From positions 62,001 through 126,000 of the forward strand of contig CAVPGM010000046.1 of the NCBI GenBank assembly GCA_963703945.1: 64,000 bases of DNA, given 5' to 3'. The position numbers were made by a program, and so were the translations under genes. The DNA comes from JALORV01 sp963703945. GTDB lineage: Bacteria; Pseudomonadota; Gammaproteobacteria; Burkholderiales; Burkholderiaceae_F. Under the pieces are notes generated by a model. The model did not search any database. It saw nothing but the letters and a program-made list of their open reading frames with translations, and was not told where the DNA came from. Below, piece by piece: positions 8,861 through 16,362 of the stretch; within the stretch, counting starts at the first letter, position 1, and every line of letters starts with the position of its first letter.

Positions 8861-10414
8861 TCAGTCAGTGCGACCCATCGACGCTGGCGGTATAGCTGCA
8901 TTCGATCGCAAGCGCGCGCCGACCTCAATGGTAAAGAGCGCGAAGGTCCCGACCGCCCACGACAGCGCCCGAAGCAAGGGTACTGATACCCAAACCCAGG
9001 AGCCACGGTTTAATGCGCTGATCTCCCAGATGAACCACGGCATGTAAGGATCTGCCATTGACACCGGCCCGACCAAGGTTGCGAGCGCGAATGCCGCACA
9101 CCAGCCGAGCACGGCGACGGTTCTTCCTCGAACTGACAACGCAGCGCCCGCCATCCTAAGTGCGATAAGCGTTAGCACTCCACCGGATGCGCCGAAGGCC
9201 GCGCCGCTCGCGACGTGGGCGATATACGGTCCGAGACCGATCGACTGGCACAACTCCCACAAACCTACGGATATGAGAGTCGCGGCCAGCCAAGCTGCGC
9301 CCCCTCTTAAGTAGTCGACTCGGCGGGGTTGATTACCAAACCATTTCAGTAGGAACGCGAAACTCAATGCGCCGATGATCGAATAGGCTGCTGAGTACCA
9401 AGCGAGCGGGAAGGGGAACGAGAACCCGAGCCTCCAGATCAAGGCGCCGACAGCCTGCGAAACTAACGCGCCGCCTCCCCAAATCAGCGTTGTCCTCAAT
9501 ACTGCGGGAAACACGATCGGCCGGGGCGCTGCCGTCGGAGGAGGGCCTGGTGTCGGAGCCTGAGTACCTAGGTGGCCACCCACCCCAGGCGCAGGAGTGG
9601 GCGCGAGTGGCACCGTCTGAAATGGCTTCCTGCCAGTGTCGCCTGAGCGAAGTGCCACCTCCCTGTCTGCTGAATTCGCTGAAGAAATCGGAGCGCGACC
9701 TGTGGGCTTTTCTCGCGCGTCCGCGAGATCGGTCTGCTGCGCCGCGCTAGGTCGCACTGTGGCGCCGCGGTCCTGTAGAAGTTCGTCTATTTCGTCGGCC
9801 ACGCGGGCAAGGAGGTCGCCGCGCGCTCGAAGTGATCGAAGCAAATTTCGAATCTCGTCTCGCTTCTTCGCCTCCCGCAACCCTTGCTTCAATGTGACGA
9901 GGATGGCTGTCTGCTCCGGAAAAGATAAATTGGCGGCCGTTTGTATTTGCTCCCGAAGGCTGCCGAGATAAGACGTCGGGACCTCAGGCGGTAAAGGCAA
10001 AGGGTCTGGTAACGGCCTCGGAGCAGGCAATGCGGTGAGCGCCTTCGTCAGTCGGAGGACGGCTTGCTTGTCCTGCTGTCGATAATCCACATACTGGATC
10101 GCAGCGAGCAGAGGCGGCAGTAGGTCATCTGAAATCTCTCCGCTGATCAGCGCAGGCAATATGTTCTTGCCTAACCTCGAGCCGTACCGCCATTCGCGGT
10201 CGCAAGCCGGAGACTCCAACGACTCAGGCGACAGCGCAAAAACGAACGCGTCGCATTCCCGAATCCGTATGAGTATCTGATCCCACCATGCTTGGCCACC
10301 GGCCAGTTCTCTATCGAACCACGCCTCGTGGCCAAGCGCGGAAAGATCCGCCGCAAGCGCGCTAGCTTGGGGGATATTGTCCCTGGCATAGCTGATGAAC
10401 ACGCGCATCTTCAT
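8861..10414 (-). CDS. TIR-domain protein with C-terminal membrane domain
   Basis: About 517 residues. The longer frame runs to 10519, but the TIR fold begins right after the methionines at 10414/10408 (MKMRVFISYARD), so one of these is the likely start; the Shine-Dalgarno is weak. Residues 1-130 form a TIR domain: box 1 RVFISYARD, a WFDRE segment, and SPACDREW, whose glutamate fits the NADase catalytic position. Residues ~140-320 are a proline-rich linker with a helical part. From ~325 to the end there are about six to eight hydrophobic segments, with short basic loops. TIR proteins in bacteria act as NADases or scaffolds in defence and signalling; tethering to a multi-pass membrane domain suggests a membrane-disrupting or membrane-sensing role, which is inference. 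It converges on the three-gene set, 91 bp away. Confidence 0.85.
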   Translation of the reverse strand: MKMRVFISYARDNIPQASALAADLSALGHEAWFDRELAGGQAWWDQILIRIRECDAFVFALSPESLESPACDREWRYGSRLGKNILPALISGEISDDLLPPLLAAIQYVDYRQQDKQAVLRLTKALTALPAPRPLPDPLPLPPEVPTSYLGSLREQIQTAANLSFPEQTAILVTLKQGLREAKKRDEIRNLLRSLRARGDLLARVADEIDELLQDRGATVRPSAAQQTDLADAREKPTGRAPISSANSADREVALRSGDTGRKPFQTVPLAPTPAPGVGGHLGTQAPTPGPPPTAAPRPIVFPAVLRTTLIWGGGALVSQAVGALIWRLGFSFPFPLAWYSAAYSIIGALSFAFLLKWFGNQPRRVDYLRGGAAWLAATLISVGLWELCQSIGLGPYIAHVASGAAFGASGGVLTLIALRMAGAALSVRGRTVAVLGWCAAFALATLVGPVSMADPYMPWFIWEISALNRGSWVWVSVPLLRALSWAVGTFALFTIEVGARLRSNAAIPPASMGRTD

Positions 10415-10662
10415 TCGCTCGAAGAGCGTCGGAACTAGTGACAGACTACTACCAGGAGACTGGGGTGGAACAGAGACCGTCTCTACTTTGCGGCTGTGCC
10501 GTAAGCCGCTGCCGACCACTTAGAAAGAATGGTTCCAACCAACCGATGCGGCGCGGCAGAACCAGGACAGTTGGCGGGATTTCCCGAGAGTGCGCATACC
10601 ATCCTGCCGCTCCGCCGACAGCCCAGGCCGCTAGGTCCTCCGCCAGACAGGACGCCAGTGCG

Positions 10663-10947
10663 TCAGGCCAGCCGCGCAAGCGCGCGGGCCATCCGCTGAA
10701 TGCGCCGGTCGTTGCCTTCCTTCTTGTTCGCCGTGAATTCGGGATGTTCGATCGCGCAGGCGAGGAGTTCGAAGAATGCCTTGTCGAGCGCCTTGCGGCT
10801 GGCGGCGAGCTGTTGGGCGATCGGCTCGCAGTCTTCGCCCGATTCGATCATCCGCTGGATGCCGCGCAGCTGACCCTCTACGCGTTTGAGCCGCAGGACG
10901 AGTTCGTGGCGCGCGCGCGCGGCGCCGTCATCGATCGTGGTGTTCAT
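10663..10947 (-). CDS. CsoR/FrmR-family (DUF156) transcriptional repressor with atypical ligand positions
   Basis: 94 residues from the ATG at 10947; an upstream in-frame start adds seven residues. The all-helical core RLKRVEGQLRGIQRMIESGED, then AQQLAASRKALDKAFFELL, is typical of the family, whose members sense Cu(I), Ni, formaldehyde or persulfide and release DNA. The first ligand Cys is present. The canonical positions 25 and 29 residues later hold Ala and Pro, while Cys and His sit one residue earlier (spacings 24 and 28), so the sensing chemistry may differ. It is the last gene of the DUF2892-adaptor-RND-DUF2892 operon, 7 bp after its neighbour, and probably represses that operon through the ATACC/GGTAT palindrome at 15839-15854. 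Confidence 0.88.
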   Translation of the reverse strand: MNTTIDDGAARARHELVLRLKRVEGQLRGIQRMIESGEDCEPIAQQLAASRKALDKAFFELLACAIEHPEFTANKKEGNDRRIQRMARALARLA

Positions 10948-10954
10948 GGCGGCT

Positions 10955-11176
10955 TTACGCGCTGGCAAGTCGGTTCTCCGGCACGCCCAGCTTCTTCAGC
11001 ATCCAGCCGAGCGGACAAAAGTTGGTGACCCCGTATTGGAACAGATTCGCGCCGACAAAGGCGGTGAAGGCGAGCCACCATGGCGAAACGAACAGCGGAC
11101 TGCCCGCCACGCCGAGCAGCAGCGAAACCATGATGAAGGTTCCGGCAAAGATGTGGATCCAACGGTCGACGGTCAT
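10955..11176 (-). CDS. DUF2892 (YgaP membrane-domain-like) small membrane protein
   Basis: 73 residues from the ATG at 11176, preceded by GAGGAGATCACCC, a strong ribosome site that decides the start. Two hydrophobic segments are visible (FAGTFIMVSLLLGVAG and WWLAFTAFVGANLFQYGV), followed by the family motif FCPLGWMLKKLGV with its conserved Cys-Pro. DUF2892 forms the membrane anchor of the YgaP rhodanese and is common near sulfur- and metal-stress genes. It lies 11 bp after the RND pump gene and 7 bp before the CsoR-type repressor. The second DUF2892 gene of the same operon is at its 5' end. The exact role is unknown; a link with sulfane sulfur is likely from context. Confidence 0.85.
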   Translation of the reverse strand: MTVDRWIHIFAGTFIMVSLLLGVAGSPLFVSPWWLAFTAFVGANLFQYGVTNFCPLGWMLKKLGVPENRLASA

Positions 11177-11187
11177 GGGTGATCTCC

Positions 11188-14100
11188 TCAGACGGAAGCA
11201 GTGGCGTGGGCAACGCCGGTGGGGGCCGGCTTGTGGCGATAGTTGACGGCGTAGTAAAGGACCGGGATCAACACCAGCGTCAGTGCCGTCGAAACGAAGA
11301 TGCCGGCGAGCAGTGAGATCGCCAGGCCATTGAAGATCGGATCGTCCAGGATGAACAACGCTCCGAGCATCGCTGCCAGCGCGGTCAGCACGATCGGTTT
11401 GGCTCGGGTCGCTGCGGCCTCGATGGTCGCCCGTTCGAAATCGATGCCCTCGGCCAGCCGCCGGTGGATGAAATCGACCAGTAGGATCGAGTTGCGCACG
11501 ATGATGCCGGCCAGCGCGATCATGCCGATCATCGACGTCGCGGTGAATTGCGCACCCAGCAGCGCGTGACCCGGCAGCACGCCGATGATGGTCAGCGGGA
11601 TCGGCGCCATGATGACGAGCGGCGTCACATACGAGCGGAACTGCGCAACAACCAGCAGGTAGATCAGCAGCAGGCCGCCCGCATAGGCGATGCCCATGTC
11701 GCGGAAGGTTTCGTAGGTGATCTGCCATTCGCCGTCCCACTTCAACGCGAACGATGCGTAGCGATCAATCGGGGGTGCGATCCAGTGTTCCGCCAGCGGC
11801 TGGCCATCGGGCGGCGCGATCCTCGCGATCGCACCACGCATTGCGAACATGCCGTAAAGCGGTGAGTCGGACTTGCCGGGACCCCCGGCCACGTCGCCGG
11901 TAACGTAGACGACCGGCTGCAGGTCCTTGCGATAAAACACGGGCTCGCGCGGCAGCGTCGTCGGCCGCACCAGTTCCGACAGCGCGATCTCATACGGCAG
12001 ACCGGTCTGCTCGTCGCGCACGGAATCAGGACTTCGCACCTTAAGTTTGAGCAGTGCGTCGATGCTGCCCTTCGCGGAATCGGCGAGGCCGATGCGCACC
12101 GGCACCGCGTACTTGCTCGCGCCATCGTGCAGCGGAGTGACGTCCTCGCCGGCGAGCGCCATGCGCGCGATGCGCGCGACTTCGGTTGCCGGAATACCGT
12201 ACTGCGCGGCCTTGGCGGTATCCACGCGCAGCACGATGCGCTCGGCCGGATCGAGCACAGTGTCGTCGATCGCCGTGATGTCGGGCGTGGCTTCGAACAC
12301 CTTGCGCACCTGCTTGGCGAGCGCCATTTGTGCCTCGACGTCCGGGCCGTAGATCTCGGCCACGATCGGCGACAGCACCGGGGGTCCAGGCGGCACCTCG
12401 ACGATCTTCAGGTCCGCGCCATGGCGTCGTGCGACGGCCTCGAGGGCGGGGCGCACCGACTGCGCGATGTCATGGCTCTTGCGGTGGCGCTCGCTCTTGT
12501 CAACAAGGTTGACCTGCAGGTCACCCACCTCGCCGCCGCTGCGCAGGTAGTACTGGCGAACCAGCCCGTTGAAATTGATCGGCGCCGACAGGCCGGCGTA
12601 CGCCTGGTAGTCGAGCACCTCGGGAACTTTCGAGATCTCGACGGCGAGTTCGCGCAGCACGGCGGCGGTGGCTTCCACGGGCGTGCCGGTCGGCATGTCG
12701 ACAATCACCTGGAATTCGGACTTGTTGTCGAACGGGAGCATCTTGAGTACCACGAGCTTCAGCGGCACCAGCAGCACCGAGAGCGCGATCGCGCCGGCGA
12801 TGCCGAGTCCGAGCCAGCGGCGCGGCCGCCGGCCGGCATCGCCCCGCAGGAACGGGCGCATGACCCGCTCGAAGACGCTTGCGAGTCGCGCCCCCAACCT
12901 GTCGCCGCTCGAGGGTGCGTCATGCGGCGGGGGCAGCAGCCGCAGCGCCATCCACGGTGTGATGACGAATGCGATCGCCAGCGAGAGCAGCATGCCCATC
13001 GAGGAGTTGATCGGAATCGGCGCCATGTACGGACCCATCAGGCCGGTGACGAACGCCATCGGCAGCAGCGCGGCGATGACGGTGAAGGTAGCGAGGATCG
13101 TCGGGCCACCGACCTCGTCGACAGCGCGAGGAATCACCTGCGACAGCGGAAGACGATCGATCAGCGCGCGGCGGTGGATGTTTTCGACAACCACGATGGC
13201 ATCGTCGACCAGGATGCCGATCGAGAAGATCAGCGCGAATAGCGATACGCGGTTGAGCGTGAACCCCCAGGCCCAGGAGGCGAAAAGCGTGCTCGCGAGC
13301 GTCATGACGACCGCGCCGCCGACGATGACGGCTTCGCGGCGGCCGAGCGACGCCCACACCAGCGCGACCACGGACAGCGTCGCGAAGATGAGCTTCTTGA
13401 TCAGCTGGTTCGCCTTGTCAGTCGCGGTCGCGCCGTAGTTGCGCGTGGCGGTCACCACGACATCGGACGGGATCAGGTGTCCCTTGAGGCCTTCAACGCG
13501 CGCCAGCAGCGCTGAAGCGACAGTCGCAGCATTCTCGCCGGCCTTCTTCGACACCTGAATCGTGACCGCGGGCCACTCGCTGAAATCGCGCACGCCGGCC
13601 ACTCCGGCCGACGCTGCGCCGTGCCAGACATAGGTGCTCGGCGTATCCGGACCGTCTGTGACTTTCGCCACATCGGCGAGCAGGATCGGGCGGCGCTCGC
13701 GCCCAGGACCGGCGAGTCCGACGATCAATTGGCCGACGTCGGCCGCGGATTGCAGGAACTGACCCACGCGTACCTCGACCGTGCGGTTGGCCGACGTCAG
13801 TTGTCCTGCCGGCAACGAACTGTTGACCGCACGCAGCGCGCGCTCGATGTCCGTCACGCTGATGCGTTGGGCGTTCATGCGCTCCGGATCCAGCGTCACC
13901 TGCACGACCTTGCCCGGGCCGCCGAGTGTGCCGACTTCGCGCGTGCCGGCGACGCGCTTGAGCTCGGATTCCAGTTCGTGCGCGACGTGCTGCAGGTCAG
14001 CCGCCGTCGCGTCGGGGCGATTCGAATGGAGGGTCAGCGTGACGATCGGCACGTCGTCGATGCCCTTCGGCTTGACGACCGGATCGAGCACGCCGAGATG

Positions 14101-14493
14101 TGCCGGCAGCCAGTCGCTGTGGGACATCAACGTGTCGTACAGCTTGACCAGCGCATCGATGCGCGGTTCGCCCACCTTGAATTGCACCGTCAGTACCGCC
14201 ATTCCGGGCTGTGTGACCGAGTACAGATGATCGATGCCGGTGATCTGAGAAAACACCTGTTCAGCCGGAACCGTGACCAGGTTGTGCACGTCTTCGCTTG
14301 AGGCACCCGGAAACGGAATGATGACGTTGGCCATCGTCACGTTGATCTGGGGCTCTTCCTCTTTCGGCGTCACCATGACGGCGAACGCTCCGAGCAGCAG
14401 CAGCAGAAGGGCGATCAGCGGAGTCAGTTGCGCGTGCAGAAAGCTGCGTGCGATGCGTCCGGAGATGCCGAGGGACGGCGCTGTGTCGTTCAT
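11188..14493 (-). CDS. RND-family efflux pump, inner-membrane permease
   Basis: 1101 residues, normal for the family. An N-terminal membrane segment (LIALLLLLLGAFAVMVTP) is followed by a large periplasmic loop, a cluster of membrane segments that includes FSIGILVDDAIVVVENIHRR (the acidic pair of the proton relay), a second periplasmic loop, and a second membrane cluster (ALAGIIVRNSILLVDFIHRR). This is a proton-driven tripartite exporter component partnered with the adaptor encoded just upstream; the start overlaps the adaptor stop by 4 bp (ATGA), so they are co-translated. It resembles CzcA/HAE-like pumps of unspecified substrate. The outer-membrane channel gene is not in the operon. The location opposite the Sox cluster and the flanking DUF2892 genes suggest export of a sulfur-related toxic compound, which is inference. 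Confidence 0.92.
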   Translation of the reverse strand: MNDTAPSLGISGRIARSFLHAQLTPLIALLLLLLGAFAVMVTPKEEEPQINVTMANVIIPFPGASSEDVHNLVTVPAEQVFSQITGIDHLYSVTQPGMAVLTVQFKVGEPRIDALVKLYDTLMSHSDWLPAHLGVLDPVVKPKGIDDVPIVTLTLHSNRPDATAADLQHVAHELESELKRVAGTREVGTLGGPGKVVQVTLDPERMNAQRISVTDIERALRAVNSSLPAGQLTSANRTVEVRVGQFLQSAADVGQLIVGLAGPGRERRPILLADVAKVTDGPDTPSTYVWHGAASAGVAGVRDFSEWPAVTIQVSKKAGENAATVASALLARVEGLKGHLIPSDVVVTATRNYGATATDKANQLIKKLIFATLSVVALVWASLGRREAVIVGGAVVMTLASTLFASWAWGFTLNRVSLFALIFSIGILVDDAIVVVENIHRRALIDRLPLSQVIPRAVDEVGGPTILATFTVIAALLPMAFVTGLMGPYMAPIPINSSMGMLLSLAIAFVITPWMALRLLPPPHDAPSSGDRLGARLASVFERVMRPFLRGDAGRRPRRWLGLGIAGAIALSVLLVPLKLVVLKMLPFDNKSEFQVIVDMPTGTPVEATAAVLRELAVEISKVPEVLDYQAYAGLSAPINFNGLVRQYYLRSGGEVGDLQVNLVDKSERHRKSHDIAQSVRPALEAVARRHGADLKIVEVPPGPPVLSPIVAEIYGPDVEAQMALAKQVRKVFEATPDITAIDDTVLDPAERIVLRVDTAKAAQYGIPATEVARIARMALAGEDVTPLHDGASKYAVPVRIGLADSAKGSIDALLKLKVRSPDSVRDEQTGLPYEIALSELVRPTTLPREPVFYRKDLQPVVYVTGDVAGGPGKSDSPLYGMFAMRGAIARIAPPDGQPLAEHWIAPPIDRYASFALKWDGEWQITYETFRDMGIAYAGGLLLIYLLVVAQFRSYVTPLVIMAPIPLTIIGVLPGHALLGAQFTATSMIGMIALAGIIVRNSILLVDFIHRRLAEGIDFERATIEAAATRAKPIVLTALAAMLGALFILDDPIFNGLAISLLAGIFVSTALTLVLIPVLYYAVNYRHKPAPTGVAHATASV

Positions 14494-15548
14494 CGAGGCG
14501 CCAGCGGATTGGCTAGCACGCGTTCTCCGTCGTTCAAGCCGGCCAGTACTTCGACTCCGCCTCCGGCGACGGTGGCGCCGAGTCTGACTTGCCGCAACTG
14601 CGGACGGCCAGTGTCGCCAACGACCTTGACGGCTGTGAGTTCGCCGCGACGAATCAGCGCTATCGCTGGAACCACCAGCTTTTCCGAGCGGCCTGTCGAG
14701 ATCAGGATCTTTGCGGAGGCACCCGGCACGACCCCGGTGATTTCGCCTGCGGGCAGATCGGCGCGGATCTGGGTCGACAGCAAGCGCGCATCCGAGGCCG
14801 GCACGATCGTCACCCGGGTCGACGCGATCAGGCGGCCCAGTTGCGGCAGTTCGACGGTCGCACGGGTCACTGCGCCGATCTTCGGCAGCACGAACTGCGG
14901 AAGATTGCCGACTGCGCGCAGCGCCGACGGATCGTGGACGGCGACCACTGCCCGTCCGGGTGCGGCGACCTCGCCCGGTTCCATCAGGCGCCGGGTGACC
15001 ACACCGTCGATCGGAGAGCGCAACTCGGCGTAGCTGCGCGCCGTGTCGGCCTGTACACGCCCGGCCCGGGCTGCGTCCGCCGCGGCCTGGGCTGCCTTGA
15101 AGTCGGCCTCGGCCTTGTCGAGCGCAGAGCGACTGACGAAGTTCCTGTCGAGCAGACTCCTGGTGCGCTCGAGACCGAGCCGTGCCTGCTCGAGCTGGGC
15201 ATCCGCCTGGGCAACCCCGGCCCGGCCTGCGGCGAGCTGGGCGTCGGTTTCGCGCGGGTCAATGCGCGCCAGCACCTGGCCCTTCTTCACGCGGTCGCCG
15301 GCGTCGACAAGGAGTTGCACGACCACGCCGGAGAGCTGCGCCGCTACGGTGGCCTGGCGCACGGCCTCGATCGTCGCGTCGGCCGCGTAGATCTCGTCGA
15401 CCGCCTGGAGTCGTACTTCCAGTGCGGTCGGCGCGGGCTGCAGTGCCTGCACAGTTCCGTCATCGGCGCACACGCCGGCTGAGTCGAGCAGCAACAGGGC
15501 AGACAGTGTGCGTGCCAGCGCTGCGCTCGTAAGGGCGGGGGATTGCAT
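14490..15548 (-). CDS. RND efflux periplasmic adaptor (membrane fusion protein)
   Basis: 352 residues. An N-terminal signal peptide (LARTLSALLLLDSAGVCA) leads into the adaptor fold: barrel-sandwich half-motif ATVAAQLSGVVVQLLVDAGDRVKKGQVLARIDPRE (positions ~65-100), a coiled-coil hairpin with QADAQLEQARLGLERTRSLLD, the second half-motif ELRSPIDGVVTRRLMEPGEV, and a C-terminal beta-barrel ending at LNDGERVLANPLAPR. It bridges the inner-membrane RND pump and an outer-membrane channel. It overlaps the pump gene by 4 bp and follows the DUF2892 gene by 9 bp, so it belongs to the same operon. Confidence 0.92.
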   Translation of the reverse strand: MQSPALTSAALARTLSALLLLDSAGVCADDGTVQALQPAPTALEVRLQAVDEIYAADATIEAVRQATVAAQLSGVVVQLLVDAGDRVKKGQVLARIDPRETDAQLAAGRAGVAQADAQLEQARLGLERTRSLLDRNFVSRSALDKAEADFKAAQAAADAARAGRVQADTARSYAELRSPIDGVVTRRLMEPGEVAAPGRAVVAVHDPSALRAVGNLPQFVLPKIGAVTRATVELPQLGRLIASTRVTIVPASDARLLSTQIRADLPAGEITGVVPGASAKILISTGRSEKLVVPAIALIRRGELTAVKVVGDTGRPQLRQVRLGATVAGGGVEVLAGLNDGERVLANPLAPR

Positions 15549-15557
15549 TGAGGCCAG

Positions 15558-15749
15558 CTACTTGCGCACGCCGCAGGTGTTCACGCCAAGCAGTGAATAC
15601 GCCGGGCACGTTCGCAGCAGGCCGGTCGCTAGGGCGACGACACCGATATAGCCCCATGCGCCGATCGTGCCGTTCGCGGCCAGCGCGATCAGTGCCGCTC
15701 CGGCGATGACGCGCAGCGTGCGATCCATGGTTCCCACGTTCACTTTCAT
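15558..15749 (-). CDS. DUF2892 small membrane protein, first gene of the efflux operon
   Basis: 63 residues from the ATG at 15749, preceded by GCGAGGACATC. A longer in-frame start at 15848 is rejected because it would run through the promoter and palindrome. Sequence pattern: KVNVGTMDRTLRVIAGAAL, a GTIGAWGYIGVVALATGLL membrane segment, then TCPAYSLLGVNTCGVRK, the conserved Cys-Pro motif with a second Cys. This N-terminal MNVGxxDRxxR pattern is typical of YgaP-like DUF2892 proteins that thread two helices into the inner membrane. The first gene of the leftward operon, it faces the ArsR gene across the shared regulatory region. Its role is unknown; the repeated pairing with sulfur genes suggests handling or sensing of sulfane sulfur. 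Confidence 0.87.
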   Translation of the reverse strand: MKVNVGTMDRTLRVIAGAALIALAANGTIGAWGYIGVVALATGLLRTCPAYSLLGVNTCGVRK

Positions 15750-15820
15750 GATGTCCTCGCTTTGTAGCAATGGGTGACGGGCGCGGATCCGACAGCACCA
15801 AGCGGTCGATGCGCGAGCGC

Positions 15821-15860
15821 AGTATATCCGTTTATACCATACCCCCAACGGTATATGGTC
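15821..15860 (-). promoter_or_regulatory. Leftward promoter with CsoR-type palindrome
   Basis: ATACC (15839-15843), a 6-bp spacer, then GGTAT (15850-15854) form a perfect inverted repeat of the ATACC-N-GGTAT type bound by CsoR/CstR-family repressors; outer ACCAT and ATGGT extend it. On the minus strand TATACT (15826-15821) makes a good -10, and TTGGGG (15848-15843), 16 bp upstream, lies where a -35 would be, inside the palindrome. Repression by the CsoR-type protein of the same operon is the simple reading. No binding data exist here. Confidence 0.6.
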
Positions 15861-15916
15861 GCCGGTTGACCGAACTCAAGATTCGGAGCCCGGCTAGGTC
15901 GCATGATCGTGTTGCC

Positions 15917-15964
15917 TTGACAAGGTCATATGCGTCGTGGATCATATGCGGCCTTGCGCATATG
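15917..15964 (+). promoter_or_regulatory. Rightward Sox/ArsR promoter and operator
   Basis: TTGACA at 15917-15922 is a consensus -35; ATCATA at 15941-15946, 18 bp later, is a plausible -10. CATATGCG occurs at 15927-15934 and 15943-15950, and its inverse CGCATATG at 15957-15964, giving a perfect 8-bp inverted repeat with a 6-bp spacer plus a direct repeat 16 bp away. The operator covers the -10 and the start of the transcript, as expected for autorepression by the ArsR-type protein encoded next. Confidence 0.6.
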
Positions 15965-15985
15965 AGCATGTCAGGAATTGAACGC

Positions 15986-16336
15986 ATGGAGCCTGAGCTC
16001 GAGCGGCTTTTCGAAGTCGTGTCCGGTTACTTCGGTCTGCTGGCCGAGCCGACGCGGCTGAAGATCCTCAACGCGATTTGCGACGGCGAGCGCAGTGTTA
16101 GCGAGATAGTCGAGCAGGTCGGCTCCAGCCAGACGAACGTGTCCCGACACCTGAACCTGATGTACGGGCGCGGCGTGCTGAAGCGGCGGCGCGAGGGTGC
16201 GACGGTGCACTACTCCGTCAGTGACCCGAACATCGTCACGCTGTGCCGCACGGCTTGCGTGCAGATCGCCGGCCAGCAGGACGACCAGTCGGTGCCGAGC
16301 CGCACGTTGAAGCGGTTCATGCCGGCGGCCAAGTAG
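15986..16336 (+). CDS. ArsR-family regulator heading the Sox operon
   Basis: 116 residues from the ATG at 15986, which has AGGA nine bases upstream; in-frame starts at 15962 and 15968 would fall in or at the operator. A winged-helix core is clear: LAEPTRLKILNAICDGERSVSEIVEQVGSS then QTNVSRHLNLMYGRGVLKRRREGATVHYSV. Cysteines lie at residues 32, 87 and 91. In persulfide sensors of the BigR/SqrR/SoxR group the first reactive Cys sits three residues before our Cys32, where this protein has Asn, so the sensing pair is not the standard one. It is co-directional with soxC, 26 bp away, and probably represses the Sox operon in the absence of reduced sulfur. Confidence 0.85.
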   Translation: MEPELERLFEVVSGYFGLLAEPTRLKILNAICDGERSVSEIVEQVGSSQTNVSRHLNLMYGRGVLKRRREGATVHYSVSDPNIVTLCRTACVQIAGQQDDQSVPSRTLKRFMPAAK

Positions 16337-16362
16337 AAGAAGAGCGGCAGCGGAGGAGACGG

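Noticed and set aside
8769..9047. Plus-strand frame starting at the ATGA after the third large gene
   Set aside because: It lies almost fully opposite the end of the TIR gene, has shadow-like composition and no recognisable pattern.
12127..13242. 371-codon plus frame opposite the RND gene
   Set aside because: Composition (His/Arg/Asp-rich) and position antisense to a certain gene.
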